Of a DNA stretch of 64,000 nucleotides, positions 7,835 through 16,760 are shown piece by piece. Where the stretch lies: NCBI RefSeq assembly GCF_024346675.1, contig NZ_AP024851.1, positions 744,001 through 808,000 of the forward strand. Reading direction: 5' to 3'. The notes under the pieces are model-generated. The model was not told the origin of the DNA. It saw nothing but the letters and a program-made list of their open reading frames with translations, and did not search any database. Origin of the DNA: Photobacterium sanguinicancri. Lineage in GTDB: Bacteria > Pseudomonadota > Gammaproteobacteria > Enterobacterales > Vibrionaceae. How positions within the stretch are numbered: position 1 is the first letter of the stretch; each line of letters starts with the position of its first letter. The position numbers and the translations under genes were made by a program.

Positions 7835-10285
7835 ATGACCAACAAATTAAAAGAAATACTCATTCCAACACTTACGCGGAGGGGGTTTATAAAGTCCTCA
7901 TCTGTTATTGGTGGTTTAGCCGCTGTTACTAGCGCAATTACTTTGCCATTTAAATCAAGCAGTGTTCAAGCAAGTGACAAAACACCAGCTGACGAAAAAG
8001 TCGTCTGGAGTGCGTGTACCGTAAACTGTGGTAGCCGTTGTCCTTTGCGTATGCATGTTGCTGATGGCGAAATCAAGTGGGTCGATGCTGATAATACTGG
8101 TACCGATAATTACGCAAACAAAGATGTGCAAGTGCGTGCCTGTTTGCGTGGGCGTTCTATGCGCCGTCGTGTCTATAACCCTGACCGCCTAAAATACCCA
8201 ATGAAGCGTGTAGGTAAGCGTGGTGAAGGTAAGTTTAAGCGCATCTCGTGGGATGAAGCCTACAACGAAATTACCAATAGCATTAACAGTATCAAAAAAG
8301 ACTATGGTAATGAAGCGTTCTACCTGAACTACGGTACAGGTACGTTAGGCGGTACAGTGACCAAGTCATGGCCTCCTGGTTCAACCTTGATCGCCCGTTT
8401 GATGAACTTAACAGGTGGTTACTTAAACCACTACGGCGATTACTCGACAGCGCAAATCGCCAAAGGCCTAAGCTATACCTATGGTGGTTGGGCAAACGGT
8501 AACTCTTTCTCGGATACTGAAAACAGTAAACTGATCGTTCAATTTGGTAACAACCCGGCTGAGACGCGTATGTCTGGCGGTGGTTTGATTCACCACTTGA
8601 TTGAAAGTAAAGAGAAATCTAACGCTAGAATGATCATGATTGACCCGCGCTACAATGACACAGCGGCAGGGCGCGAAGATCAGTGGATCCCAATTAAACC
8701 GGGTACCGATGCCGCATTCATTTCCGCAATGGCGCATGTAATGATCAAAGAAGGTTTGGTCGATCAGCCTTTCTTAGATAAATACTGTATTGGCTATGAT
8801 GAAAAAACCTTACCAGCCTCTGCACCTGCAAACAGTGACTACAAATCTTACATTCTTGGCCTTAGCGAAGATGGAGTAGAAAAAACACCTGAGTGGGCCG
8901 CGCCTATTACGGGCATTCCTGCTGACATCATTATCAAAACCGCCCGCGAGATTGGTTCAACTAAGCCTTGTGCTATCTATCAAGGTTGGGGCTTACAGCG
9001 TACCCAAAATGGAGAAATTGCCTCTCGTGCTATTGCCATGTTGGCCTTACTAACAGGTAACTTAGGTATTCATGGTGGCGGCTCTGGTGCGCGTGAATCT
9101 GATTACAATATCCCATTTGTCCGTTTCCCAACCCTAAAAAACCCTATCGAAACCTCTATTTCTATGTTCCTTTGGACTGATGCGATTGTGCGTGGCCCAG
9201 AAATGACGGCGACACGCGATGGGGTACGCGGTAAAGATAAGCTTGATGTGCCAATCAAGTTTATTTGGAACTACGCGGGTAACTGCTTGATCAATCAGCA
9301 CTCCGACATCAATCGCACCCACGACATTCTTCAAGATGAAAAAGCGTGTGAAATGATCGTCGTGATTGATAACCACATGACCTCTTCTGCTAAATATGCC
9401 GATATCGTACTGCCAGATTTAACTACGTCTGAGCAAGCTGACTTCTGCATGGATGGTAAAGCAGCCAACATGCCATATTTCATCTTTGCTGATAAAGCGA
9501 TTGAACCGCAGTTTGAATCACGTGGCATCTATCAGATCTGTGCAGATTTAGCCGAGCGCTTAGGGGTGGGTGAAGCCTTTACTGAAGGCCGTGACCAAGA
9601 AGGTTGGTTACGCCATTTGTATGCCGAAACCTTAAAGCTGGATCCAACGCTGCCCGATTTCGAAACCGTGCGTAAACAAGGCATCGTGAAACGAAGCGAT
9701 CCTAATGGTCACTATGTGGCTTATCAAGCCTTCCGTGAAGACCCAATAAACAACCCACTGAATACACCATCGGGTAAAGTGGAAATTTATTCGGAAGCCT
9801 TGGCTGAAATCGCGGCTGAGTGGGAATTACCTGAAGGTGATGTGATTCACCCACTGCCAATTTACGTGAGTACCTCTGAAGGTTGGGATTCACCAAAACG
9901 TTCAGAATTTCCACTTCAGTTAACGGGTTTTCATTATAAGGCGCGTTGTCACTCAACGTACGGCAATGTCGATATTTTGAAGCAAGCAGCACAGCAAGAA
10001 ATGTGGATTAATCCGATGGATGCTGATCGTCGTGGTATTAAAAATGGCGACCGTATTCGTATTTTCAATGACCGTGGTGAAGTGCGTATCAACGCTAAAG
10101 TAACGCCTCGTATGATGCCTGGTGTGGTCGCGTTAGGTGAGGGTGCATGGTATGCGCCAGACGGTAAAAAGGTTGACCATAACGGTTCAATCAACGTTTT
10201 AACCTCTCAAAAACCAAGCCCTCTGGCTAAAGGTAACCCTCAACATACCAATCTAGTTGAAGTTCAACTAGTGAAAAAGGCGTAA
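7835..10285 (+). CDS. dmsA: DMSO-reductase-type molybdopterin catalytic subunit
   Basis: The product has 816 residues. A twin-arginine signal (TRRGFIK, R15-R16) begins the protein, so it is exported folded by Tat. The cysteine set C61-x3-C65-x3-C69-x33-C103 would bind the first Fe-S cluster. The stretch YGDYSTAQ contains S204, which aligns with the serine that ligates molybdenum in DmsA. Bis-molybdopterin guanine dinucleotide domains fill the rest. It is the catalytic subunit that reduces DMSO or a related S- or N-oxide at the end of an anaerobic quinol chain. dmsB follows after 10 bases. Exact substrate preference cannot be read. Confidence 0.93.
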   Translation: MTNKLKEILIPTLTRRGFIKSSSVIGGLAAVTSAITLPFKSSSVQASDKTPADEKVVWSACTVNCGSRCPLRMHVADGEIKWVDADNTGTDNYANKDVQVRACLRGRSMRRRVYNPDRLKYPMKRVGKRGEGKFKRISWDEAYNEITNSINSIKKDYGNEAFYLNYGTGTLGGTVTKSWPPGSTLIARLMNLTGGYLNHYGDYSTAQIAKGLSYTYGGWANGNSFSDTENSKLIVQFGNNPAETRMSGGGLIHHLIESKEKSNARMIMIDPRYNDTAAGREDQWIPIKPGTDAAFISAMAHVMIKEGLVDQPFLDKYCIGYDEKTLPASAPANSDYKSYILGLSEDGVEKTPEWAAPITGIPADIIIKTAREIGSTKPCAIYQGWGLQRTQNGEIASRAIAMLALLTGNLGIHGGGSGARESDYNIPFVRFPTLKNPIETSISMFLWTDAIVRGPEMTATRDGVRGKDKLDVPIKFIWNYAGNCLINQHSDINRTHDILQDEKACEMIVVIDNHMTSSAKYADIVLPDLTTSEQADFCMDGKAANMPYFIFADKAIEPQFESRGIYQICADLAERLGVGEAFTEGRDQEGWLRHLYAETLKLDPTLPDFETVRKQGIVKRSDPNGHYVAYQAFREDPINNPLNTPSGKVEIYSEALAEIAAEWELPEGDVIHPLPIYVSTSEGWDSPKRSEFPLQLTGFHYKARCHSTYGNVDILKQAAQQEMWINPMDADRRGIKNGDRIRIFNDRGEVRINAKVTPRMMPGVVALGEGAWYAPDGKKVDHNGSINVLTSQKPSPLAKGNPQHTNLVEVQLVKKA

Positions 10286-10295
10286 GGACTGAATC

Positions 10296-10913
10296 ATGAA
10301 ACAATATGGTTTTTATATCGACTCGAGCAAATGTACAGGTTGTAAGACTTGTCAGCTTTCTTGTAAAGACGTGAAAGACTTAGGTGTCGACAGAAGCTTC
10401 CGCCGTGTATACGAATATGCTGGCGGTAATTGGGTAGAAGAAAACGGCACATACCGTCAAGATGTTTTTGCTTATTATACTTCTATTGCCTGTAACCACT
10501 GCGATGAACCAGCGTGTGCCAAAGTCTGTCCATCGGGTGCAATGCACAAACGCAAAGAAGACGGATTCGTTATTGTTGATGAAGACGTTTGTATAGGTTG
10601 TAAACACTGTGCCAATGCCTGTCCTTATGGCGCACCGCAATTTGATGCTGAACAAGGTCACATGACTAAGTGTGATGGTTGTTATGAACGCGTAGCGGAA
10701 GGTTTAGACCCGATTTGTGTGGGGTCTTGTCCACTGCGTGCGCTTGAATTTGGCCCAATTGCTGAATTGCGTAAAAAGTACGGAACCAATGCCGATGTTG
10801 CACCGCTTCCTTCTTCATTAATCACTAAGCCAAATATCGTGATCAAACCTAACCGTCATGCGCGTCCAACAAATGACACCACTGGTCACCTTGCGAATCC
10901 TAAGGAGGTTTAA
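10296..10913 (+). CDS. dmsB: DMSO-reductase iron-sulfur subunit
   Basis: The product has 205 residues and four cysteine groups for four [4Fe-4S] clusters: C13/16/19/23, C66/69/74/78, C99/102/105/109 and C126/129/141/145. This is the pattern of DmsB-type electron-transfer subunits, which link the quinol-oxidising membrane anchor to the molybdenum subunit. No signal peptide is seen, as expected for a subunit carried out with DmsA by Tat. It lies between dmsA and dmsC in one transcription unit. The stop codon is one base before the dmsC start. Confidence 0.94.
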   Translation: MKQYGFYIDSSKCTGCKTCQLSCKDVKDLGVDRSFRRVYEYAGGNWVEENGTYRQDVFAYYTSIACNHCDEPACAKVCPSGAMHKRKEDGFVIVDEDVCIGCKHCANACPYGAPQFDAEQGHMTKCDGCYERVAEGLDPICVGSCPLRALEFGPIAELRKKYGTNADVAPLPSSLITKPNIVIKPNRHARPTNDTTGHLANPKEV

Positions 10914-10914
10914 G

Positions 10915-11757
10915 ATGAGTTATCATGAATTGTCTTTGGTGCTATTTACAGTGCTGGCACAGATGGCGGTTGGCGCGTATTTAATCATGAGTATTGCTAA
11001 CTTGGTGACAAATTCACGTGTTGATGTGAAAAGCAGAATTACCCGTAATATGTTTTTTGTGTGGGTCGTAATGGGCTTAGGCTTTGTTGCTTCTTCGACA
11101 CACCTTGGTAGCCCAATGCGCGCAATGAATGCATTAAACCAAGTGGGTATAAGCTGGTTGTCCAATGAGATCCTGACAGGCTCAATGTTCTTTGCTTTTG
11201 GTGGCCTTTACTGGTTATTAGAAGTATTAGATAAAGGCACAGAAGGTGTACGTAAAGGCTTGAAAGTAGCCGGAATGGTGGCAGGTGTTGCCTTTATGTA
11301 TTCAATGGTGAATGTGTATTTGATTGATACTGTTCCAACATGGAATACACCGTACACAGGCTGGTCTTTCTTACTGACTATGGTTGTTGCGGGTGCTATT
11401 TTTGCGTCAACCTTGATGCACAATGCGCAGTTTGATGATGCGAAATATACGCGTGGCATTCAAGGCTTAGTGGTAGTGGCGATTATTGCCATGATAGTAG
11501 TGACGATGTCACAAATGGTGGCATTAGCGAATATCCAATCCTCGGTCGTTGCCGCTCGTGATTTAGTGCCTAACATGGCAATGCTGCAAGGTAGCCGAAT
11601 TGTACTGCTTGTTGCCGGTGCTGCGATTGCACTGTTTGGTATTAACCGCATCAAGGGAAGTGTTGCCTTGCCTGTTGTTGGTTTAGCGCTTGTGCTAGTG
11701 GCTGAATTACTTGGTCGTAATATTTTCTTTAATCTTCACATGACGGTAGGTATGTAA
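10915..11757 (+). CDS. dmsC: DMSO-reductase membrane anchor subunit
   Basis: The product is a 280-residue hydrophobic protein with about eight membrane helices, matching the DmsC anchor that oxidises menaquinol and passes electrons to DmsB. The start at 10915 is fixed by a strong AAGGAGGT six bases upstream; an earlier in-frame ATG would lie inside dmsB. The stretch THLGSPMRAMNAL near residue 63 resembles the conserved anchor region around the quinol site. A GC-rich hairpin follows the gene, before the chaperone gene. Confidence 0.92.
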   Translation: MSYHELSLVLFTVLAQMAVGAYLIMSIANLVTNSRVDVKSRITRNMFFVWVVMGLGFVASSTHLGSPMRAMNALNQVGISWLSNEILTGSMFFAFGGLYWLLEVLDKGTEGVRKGLKVAGMVAGVAFMYSMVNVYLIDTVPTWNTPYTGWSFLLTMVVAGAIFASTLMHNAQFDDAKYTRGIQGLVVVAIIAMIVVTMSQMVALANIQSSVVAARDLVPNMAMLQGSRIVLLVAGAAIALFGINRIKGSVALPVVGLALVLVAELLGRNIFFNLHMTVGM

Positions 11758-11795
11758 TTGCCGATCTAAGTGTAAGACATTAATAATCTAAAACC

Positions 11796-11821
11796 GAGGG
11801 GGAGCCGTTCCCCCCTCATTT
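11796..11821 (+). promoter_or_regulatory. Intercistronic GC hairpin between dmsC and the chaperone gene
   Basis: The stem GAGGGGG/CCCCCTC (11796-11802, 11811-11817) is followed by ATTTTAAA. The short T stretch suggests partial termination, which would give less chaperone and ferredoxin than reductase. Confidence 0.6.
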
Positions 11822-11844
11822 TAAAGTTAAGTACGAGTTACCAT

Positions 11845-12495
11845 ATGCAGAATCTAACTGACACATCAACCGAATTAAGCCTTGATGATGTGAATACAAT
11901 GAGCAAAATTTTTGGCTCATTATTTTATTTCCCACTTACTCATGAAAATAATCAAGCCATTATTGACCTGATCAAAGGCAGTGATGATTTAGAGCATAAT
12001 GGCTTTGCAGATTTTGTTCACGCAGTAGCATCTGACACAAGTGATGCGCTCAATGATGACTTTTTCTTGTTGTTTGAAGGTGGAGAAACCATGGTTGCAC
12101 CACCGTGGGGATCGGTTTATCTAGATAAAGAGCAAGTCGTTTTTGGTGATTCCACCGTACGGTTACGCCAGTTTTTAAGGGCAAACAACATTGAATTAAA
12201 CACTGGGATGCGTGAGCCTGAAGATCAATTTGGCTTAATGCTGTTTGCGATTAGTCAATTGATTGAACAGTCTCAAGCGCATCAGTCTCAGCAGAACGTG
12301 TCTGAAGTACAACAACAAGTTGAAACCTTATTTACTGATCACCTTTTACCTTGGTGTATTCATTATTTGAGTCTGGTTGAAAAGTACTCAACAACAGACA
12401 CTTATCAACATCTAGCTGTATTGGTGAAAGAGTGGTGTGTCGCGGTGCAAAATGCTTGGCAATTAACGCCGCTATCATTAAAGGTTTACCGTTAA
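11845..12495 (+). CDS. TorD/DmsD-family molybdoenzyme chaperone
   Basis: The product is a 216-residue, mostly helical acidic protein. It carries features of the TorD/DmsD family, such as FLLFEGGETMVAPPWGSVYLDKEQVVFGD in outline: the PPWGSVY segment near residue 90 precedes a region that aligns with the family's core. These proteins bind the Tat signal of the molybdenum subunit and hold it back until the cofactor is inserted. Its place behind dmsABC makes the dmsA product its likely client. The stop is one base before the ferredoxin start, so the two are co-translated. Confidence 0.85.
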   Translation: MQNLTDTSTELSLDDVNTMSKIFGSLFYFPLTHENNQAIIDLIKGSDDLEHNGFADFVHAVASDTSDALNDDFFLLFEGGETMVAPPWGSVYLDKEQVVFGDSTVRLRQFLRANNIELNTGMREPEDQFGLMLFAISQLIEQSQAHQSQQNVSEVQQQVETLFTDHLLPWCIHYLSLVEKYSTTDTYQHLAVLVKEWCVAVQNAWQLTPLSLKVYR

Positions 12496-12496
12496 T

Positions 12497-13093
12497 ATGG
12501 CAGAAAAGGACGAGCGTTATTACAAAGCCTATATGGAACACAAAACCATTAGTCGGCGTGGTTTGTTTCGTGCTTTAACGTCTGGAACCAAGAAGGCATC
12601 GGCTGACGCTTCAGCAGCCGATCAAGATCTGGTTACCGAGCAATTAGATGCAAGTCAAGTCGTCAGAATGGTAGCGCGTCCACCGGGTGCTATTGATGAA
12701 GTGCTTTTTCAGAAAATATGTACAGGGTGTTCTGAGTGTGAATCTGCCTGCCCAGAAAAAATCATTCATATTGACGGTGGTTTAGCGCTCTTAGACGTTG
12801 ATTATGGTTATTGCAGCATGTGTGGGGAGTGCCAGAAAGCTTGCCCGACAGGGGCTTTGCACGCTAAGAAGCCACACGATAAACAAAATGACACCGAGCT
12901 TAGGCCCAATTTCAGTAGCAACTGCCAAAATCGCTTATATGGTGAGTGTGAGCTGTGTGCCGAGCAATGTCCACACCAAGCAATTTCTATTGCAACATTT
13001 AGCTTGCCTAAATTGGAACAATCAAAGTGTGATGGTTGCTCTCGCTGTAAACAAGCTTGTCCGTTTTCAGTGATAACTATGAAGCTGTCATAG
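12497..13093 (+). CDS. NapF-like polyferredoxin
   Basis: The product has 198 residues. Three complete CxxCxxCxxxCP sets (C75-85, C106-116, C178-188) and a fourth looser set (C143, C151, C154, C158) predict up to four Fe-S clusters. The N-terminal SRRGLFRALTSG resembles the start of NapF, the cytoplasmic ferredoxin of nitrate reductase operons. NapF is thought to help mature its molybdoenzyme. Here it closes a DMSO-reductase operon instead, so a maturation or electron-supply role for that enzyme is likely but inferred. Confidence 0.83.
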   Translation: MAEKDERYYKAYMEHKTISRRGLFRALTSGTKKASADASAADQDLVTEQLDASQVVRMVARPPGAIDEVLFQKICTGCSECESACPEKIIHIDGGLALLDVDYGYCSMCGECQKACPTGALHAKKPHDKQNDTELRPNFSSNCQNRLYGECELCAEQCPHQAISIATFSLPKLEQSKCDGCSRCKQACPFSVITMKLS

Positions 13094-13132
13094 CTTAGAT
13101 CGCAACAGCGAATCCCATAGATGAAAAGAATT

Positions 13133-13178
13133 ACAACGGCAAAAGTGTGATACCACAACTTTGCCGTTTTATTCTTTA
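13133..13178 (+). terminator. Rho-independent terminator of the dms operon
   Basis: The stem AACGGCAAA/TTTGCCGTT (13135-13143, 13160-13168) carries an imperfect inner stem and is followed by TTATTCTTTATT. Confidence 0.78.
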
Positions 13179-13322
13179 TTGACCATGATCTTTACTTCTA
13201 TCTTCTTGTTGTCGCCTGAATTTTCCATCCAAGACCAAAATCAATAATTTGCATTAACCGCATGAATGCAATCCCAATATCATATTAGCTTTGATGCTCA
13301 TTAACTTATACGAAAATTTTTT

Positions 13323-13380
13323 TTGTACAAGAGTGATCCATTTCCTATCCTTAGTTGTACAAATGGTAAATATTGTATAA
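13323..13380 (+). promoter_or_regulatory. Three TTGTACAA-type MerR operator boxes with a promoter
   Basis: Perfect TTGTACAA palindromes occur at 13323-13330 and 13355-13362, and a variant TTGTATAA at 13373-13380. TTGTAC at 13323 can serve as a -35 hexamer, with TATCCT at 13346 as -10 (17-base spacing). Operators would then overlap and flank the promoter, which suits repression. TGTACA-centred boxes are known for the light-responsive CarH/LitR type of MerR regulator. The MerR gene in this same operon is the natural candidate to bind here. Confidence 0.65.
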
Positions 13381-13397
13381 CTAAAAGGATAAAACTC

Positions 13398-14345
13398 ATG
13401 GGTATTCCAGTTGGTGTAAGCGCATGTGTTATTGGTCAGAAAGTTCGTTTTGATGGCGGACATAAACGCAATGCCTTCGTTGAAGAGCAGCTAGTGGATT
13501 ATTTCGACTTTCAGCCAGTTTGTCCTGAAGTGGGTATTGGTTTACCTGTGCCTCGTCCAACAATTCGTTTGATGAAAACGGAGCAGGGTGATGAACGCTT
13601 GGTTGGAACCAAAGATACGACCAAAGACTTCACTAAAGAAATGCTGATTTTTAGTGATAAGAAAATTCCAAGCCTCAATGAGCTCCGTGGTTACGTTGTG
13701 TGTGCAAAATCACCAACTTGCGGTATGGAGCGCGTCAAATTGTATATGGAAAATGGTAATACTATCCCCGGCGGTACAGCGGGTATTTTCACTCGTAAGC
13801 TGATGGAAGCTATGCCGTGGTTACCCATTGAAGAGGATGGTCGACTACAAGACCCGTTCTTGCGTGAAAACTTCGTATTTAGAGTGTTCACCCTGAATGA
13901 TTTCTATAACTGTATGGGTAATGAACCCACACGTGCCAAGTTAGTGAAGTTCCACTCCCGTTATAAATTAGTCTTGATGGCACATTGCCCTGTAGCTTAC
14001 AAAGCTCTTGGCCGTATGGTGGCTGAAATTGCAGATTGGGATCTTGACGAGTTTTATCATAGCTACCGTTTGCAATTCATGGAAGCCATTAAAAATAGAG
14101 CAAATCGCCGTAATAACACCAATGTATTAATGCACCTTCAAGGTTATTTCAAACGCGATCTTGATAAGCAGCAGAAAAAAGAATTAGCAGACCTGATCAT
14201 GGATTATCGTCTTGGCAACATGCCATTACTGGCGGCTCTGACTCTCATTAATCACCACTTACAGCAAAATCCAGATGCTTACTTACAAACACAAGTTTTT
14301 CTAAATCCATATCCACAAGAGTTGAAACTACGCTATGCGATGTAA
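13398..14345 (+). CDS. ybgA: DUF523-DUF1722 (YbgA) fusion protein
   Basis: The product has 315 residues. The N-terminal DUF523 domain (about 3-150) contains GVSACVIGQKVRFDG and CPEVGIGLPVPRP; its cysteines may bind metal. The C-terminal DUF1722/YbgA domain spans about 190-305. The start at 13398 follows AAAGGA; an upstream frame extension would run through the operator boxes. In E. coli ybgA is paired with phrB, as here. The molecular function is not settled. It is the first gene of the operon and overlaps the MerR gene by 11 bases. Confidence 0.85.
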   Translation: MGIPVGVSACVIGQKVRFDGGHKRNAFVEEQLVDYFDFQPVCPEVGIGLPVPRPTIRLMKTEQGDERLVGTKDTTKDFTKEMLIFSDKKIPSLNELRGYVVCAKSPTCGMERVKLYMENGNTIPGGTAGIFTRKLMEAMPWLPIEEDGRLQDPFLRENFVFRVFTLNDFYNCMGNEPTRAKLVKFHSRYKLVLMAHCPVAYKALGRMVAEIADWDLDEFYHSYRLQFMEAIKNRANRRNNTNVLMHLQGYFKRDLDKQQKKELADLIMDYRLGNMPLLAALTLINHHLQQNPDAYLQTQVFLNPYPQELKLRYAM

Positions 14346-15225
14346 TACACGAGCGGGTGGCCATCAAGAGAATGATTGGCATCAAGTTAACCGTCAGTAC
14401 GCTATTAGTGAAGTCTCTGAAAAGACGGGTGTAAATACGGTGACGTTAAGAGCGTGGCAAAGGCGCTACGGCTTACTTAACCCAACGCGAACGGAAAAAG
14501 GGCACCGTTTATATTCAGATAGCGATATTGAGAAAATTCAGGCCATTTTAGTCTGGCTTGATAAAGGGGTTTCTATTGGCAAAGTAAAACCGTTATTAGA
14601 ACAATCGCCATCAAATGTTGTGAGTGCAGAGGCGCTAGAAATTACCTCTGATGTACTGAACGGTATTGATGGATTTAGTAAAGATTGGCTTGAAAAAACA
14701 GTGCTCCAACTCTTAAAAGAATATCCATTATCTGTGTTAGAAAAGCAGTTTTTTTCACCCATACAGCAGCACTTAAATGGATTGGAAACGCCACTTTCAG
14801 AAGCTCAGCGTGCGTTTTGGCTAAGCCTTTGTCGCAAATGTTTAATCTCGACAGAAGCGCAAATCAAGTCAAAAGCGAAACAGCTCGTGTTAGTCATGAG
14901 TTTTGATGACGTGTACAGCTACAAATTACCGCTGGAATTACTGAGGGTGAAGCAGCAGGGGAAAAGAGCGTTGTTGTTAGAGAACTACCAAGGACATTTA
15001 CTGGGCTTAGATAAAATGCTCACTCAGATAGGCGCTTGTTCTATCGTTATTAGTGGAGAAAAAGCCCTGCCAAGTAAAGCGCTTAATGAGCTTTCTACTT
15101 GGTTAACAAAGGTGGATATCCCCATTCAAATTACAGGAACAATTAAGCAGATTCATCCTGAATTATCTTTGCTAGGTTCGGGGAGTGCTTTAGCGAACAA
15201 ATCTGATACCGAGGTGAAGGCATGA
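14335..15225 (+). CDS. MerR-family regulator of the light-response (MlrA/LitR-like) type
   Basis: The product has 296 residues. The N-terminal MerR helix-turn-helix (about 20-90) includes SEVSEKTGVNTVTLRAWQRRYG and GHRLYSDSD. The C-terminal part is laid out like the B12-binding domain of LitR/CarH. The diagnostic DxHxxG motif is not visible there; SFDDVYSYKLP stands in the matching area. It may therefore sense something other than adenosylcobalamin, as BluR-type proteins do. It overlaps phrB by four bases (ATGA). It probably controls its own operon through the TTGTACAA boxes, which is inference. Confidence 0.8.
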   Translation: MRCNTRAGGHQENDWHQVNRQYAISEVSEKTGVNTVTLRAWQRRYGLLNPTRTEKGHRLYSDSDIEKIQAILVWLDKGVSIGKVKPLLEQSPSNVVSAEALEITSDVLNGIDGFSKDWLEKTVLQLLKEYPLSVLEKQFFSPIQQHLNGLETPLSEAQRAFWLSLCRKCLISTEAQIKSKAKQLVLVMSFDDVYSYKLPLELLRVKQQGKRALLLENYQGHLLGLDKMLTQIGACSIVISGEKALPSKALNELSTWLTKVDIPIQITGTIKQIHPELSLLGSGSALANKSDTEVKA

Positions 15226-16703
15226 GCAAATTAGTCTGGTTCCGTAGTGATCTTCGTGTTGTTGATAACACGGCATTGCGACATGCATGCCAATATCGCC
15301 AAGCTTCTGAGTCAGTAATCGCACTTTATATTGCAACACCTATGCAGTGGCATGAACATAATGAAGCGCCGATAAAAATTGATTTTATTCATCGTCGCAT
15401 AGTTGAACTTAAACAATCTTTAGCGGCATTGAATATTCCGTTAATTGTAAAAGAAGTCGCTGACTTTGCTGCCGTGCCAGCTTGCATCCTCGCACTCGCT
15501 CAGGAGCATCAGGTTAATCATGTGTTTTGTAATAAGCAGTATTTAGTCAATGAAAATCAGCGAGATTTACAAGTTGGTGAGCAACTTGCGTCACAATCTA
15601 TCAAGCTAAGTGTGCTTGATGATGATTGCATTATTGAACCCGGGCGAGTGCTAAATAAACAGGGTGATCCGTTTAAAGTTTTTACGCCTTTTCGTAAAAC
15701 ATGGGTGAGTGTTTATCACGATCAAGTTGCTTCACGGGGAGTGGCACTTGTACAACCAGCCCCCGAAGCCATCACTGATATTGATGCTAGAGACGATGAT
15801 GCTATAGACGACTTACATTCACCTAGCGCCCCACACTTTAGTTACCCCGTAACAAATAGTGTTGATTGGGCCGTGGATGATGAAGCGATTCGCCAGCGTT
15901 TACTGACATTTTGTTATGAAAAAGCCATGGATTACCACACTAACCGTGATTATCCCGCAATAGATGGCACGAGTTGTTTATCGCCTTATCTCGCGATAGG
16001 TGCGCTGTCTCTTCGTCAATGTTTTCACACGCTAATGACAGAATACCCTGAGTGTTTAGAAAACCCAGAGTCAGGGGCGTTTACTTGGTTTAACGAATTA
16101 GTATGGCGTGAGTTTTACCGCCACCTAATGGATGCGCACCCTAAATTATGTCGTGAAGCGCCTTTTCATGATTGGACTAAGTTTGTCCGTTGGCAAAACG
16201 ATGAAAACCACTTACGTGCATGGCAACAAGGTGAAACTGGTTTTCCTATTGTGGATGCAGCAATGAGGCAGCTAAAAGCGACCGGATGGATGCATAACCG
16301 TCTTCGTATGATAGTCGCGAGTTTTCTTACCAAAGATTTGTTAATTCATTGGCAAGCTGGTGAGCAATGGTTCATGTCTCACCTGATCGACGGCGACATG
16401 GCATCGAATAATGGCGGGTGGCAATGGGCAGCTTCAACTGGCACAGATGCACAGCCATACTTTCGTGTATTTAATCCGACAACTCAAGGTCAACGTTTTG
16501 ATCCAAAAGGTGAATTTGTTCGTAAATGGATAAAGGAATTGAAAGATGTTCCAGATAAATTCATTCACAGCCCACACCTTTGGCTAGGTGCACATACGCT
16601 GAGTTACCCCAGGCCAATAGTGGATCATAAACAAGCAAGATTGCTAGCGATTGAAACCTTTAAACGAGCCAATGAACAAGGGAAGTTACAGGGTAGCGTT
16701 TGA
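15222..16703 (+). CDS. phrB: Deoxyribodipyrimidine (CPD) photolyase
   Basis: The product has 493 residues, normal for class I photolyases (about 470). The N-terminal antenna domain begins LVWFRSDLRVVDNTAL. The C-terminal FAD domain carries WREFYRHL, NRLRMIVASFLTKDLLIHW and DGDMASNNGGWQWAASTG, all family signatures. It splits UV-made cyclobutane pyrimidine dimers in DNA using blue light and reduced FAD. The start overlaps the end of the MerR gene (ATGA), so the two are translationally coupled. Its presence in the operon is the strongest sign of light control. Confidence 0.96.
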   Translation: MSKLVWFRSDLRVVDNTALRHACQYRQASESVIALYIATPMQWHEHNEAPIKIDFIHRRIVELKQSLAALNIPLIVKEVADFAAVPACILALAQEHQVNHVFCNKQYLVNENQRDLQVGEQLASQSIKLSVLDDDCIIEPGRVLNKQGDPFKVFTPFRKTWVSVYHDQVASRGVALVQPAPEAITDIDARDDDAIDDLHSPSAPHFSYPVTNSVDWAVDDEAIRQRLLTFCYEKAMDYHTNRDYPAIDGTSCLSPYLAIGALSLRQCFHTLMTEYPECLENPESGAFTWFNELVWREFYRHLMDAHPKLCREAPFHDWTKFVRWQNDENHLRAWQQGETGFPIVDAAMRQLKATGWMHNRLRMIVASFLTKDLLIHWQAGEQWFMSHLIDGDMASNNGGWQWAASTGTDAQPYFRVFNPTTQGQRFDPKGEFVRKWIKELKDVPDKFIHSPHLWLGAHTLSYPRPIVDHKQARLLAIETFKRANEQGKLQGSV

Positions 16704-16760
16704 TGGGAGTAGAGGGGGCTAATCAACCCCAATGATTGTTAGTCGTCAGAGGATAAGACC

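Larger units (their letters stand above)
13094..13397. other. Intergenic region: dms terminator and promoter of the light operon
   Basis: The left part holds the dms operon terminator. The right part holds the repeated TTGTACAA boxes and a likely promoter. No gene is seen. Confidence 0.6.
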
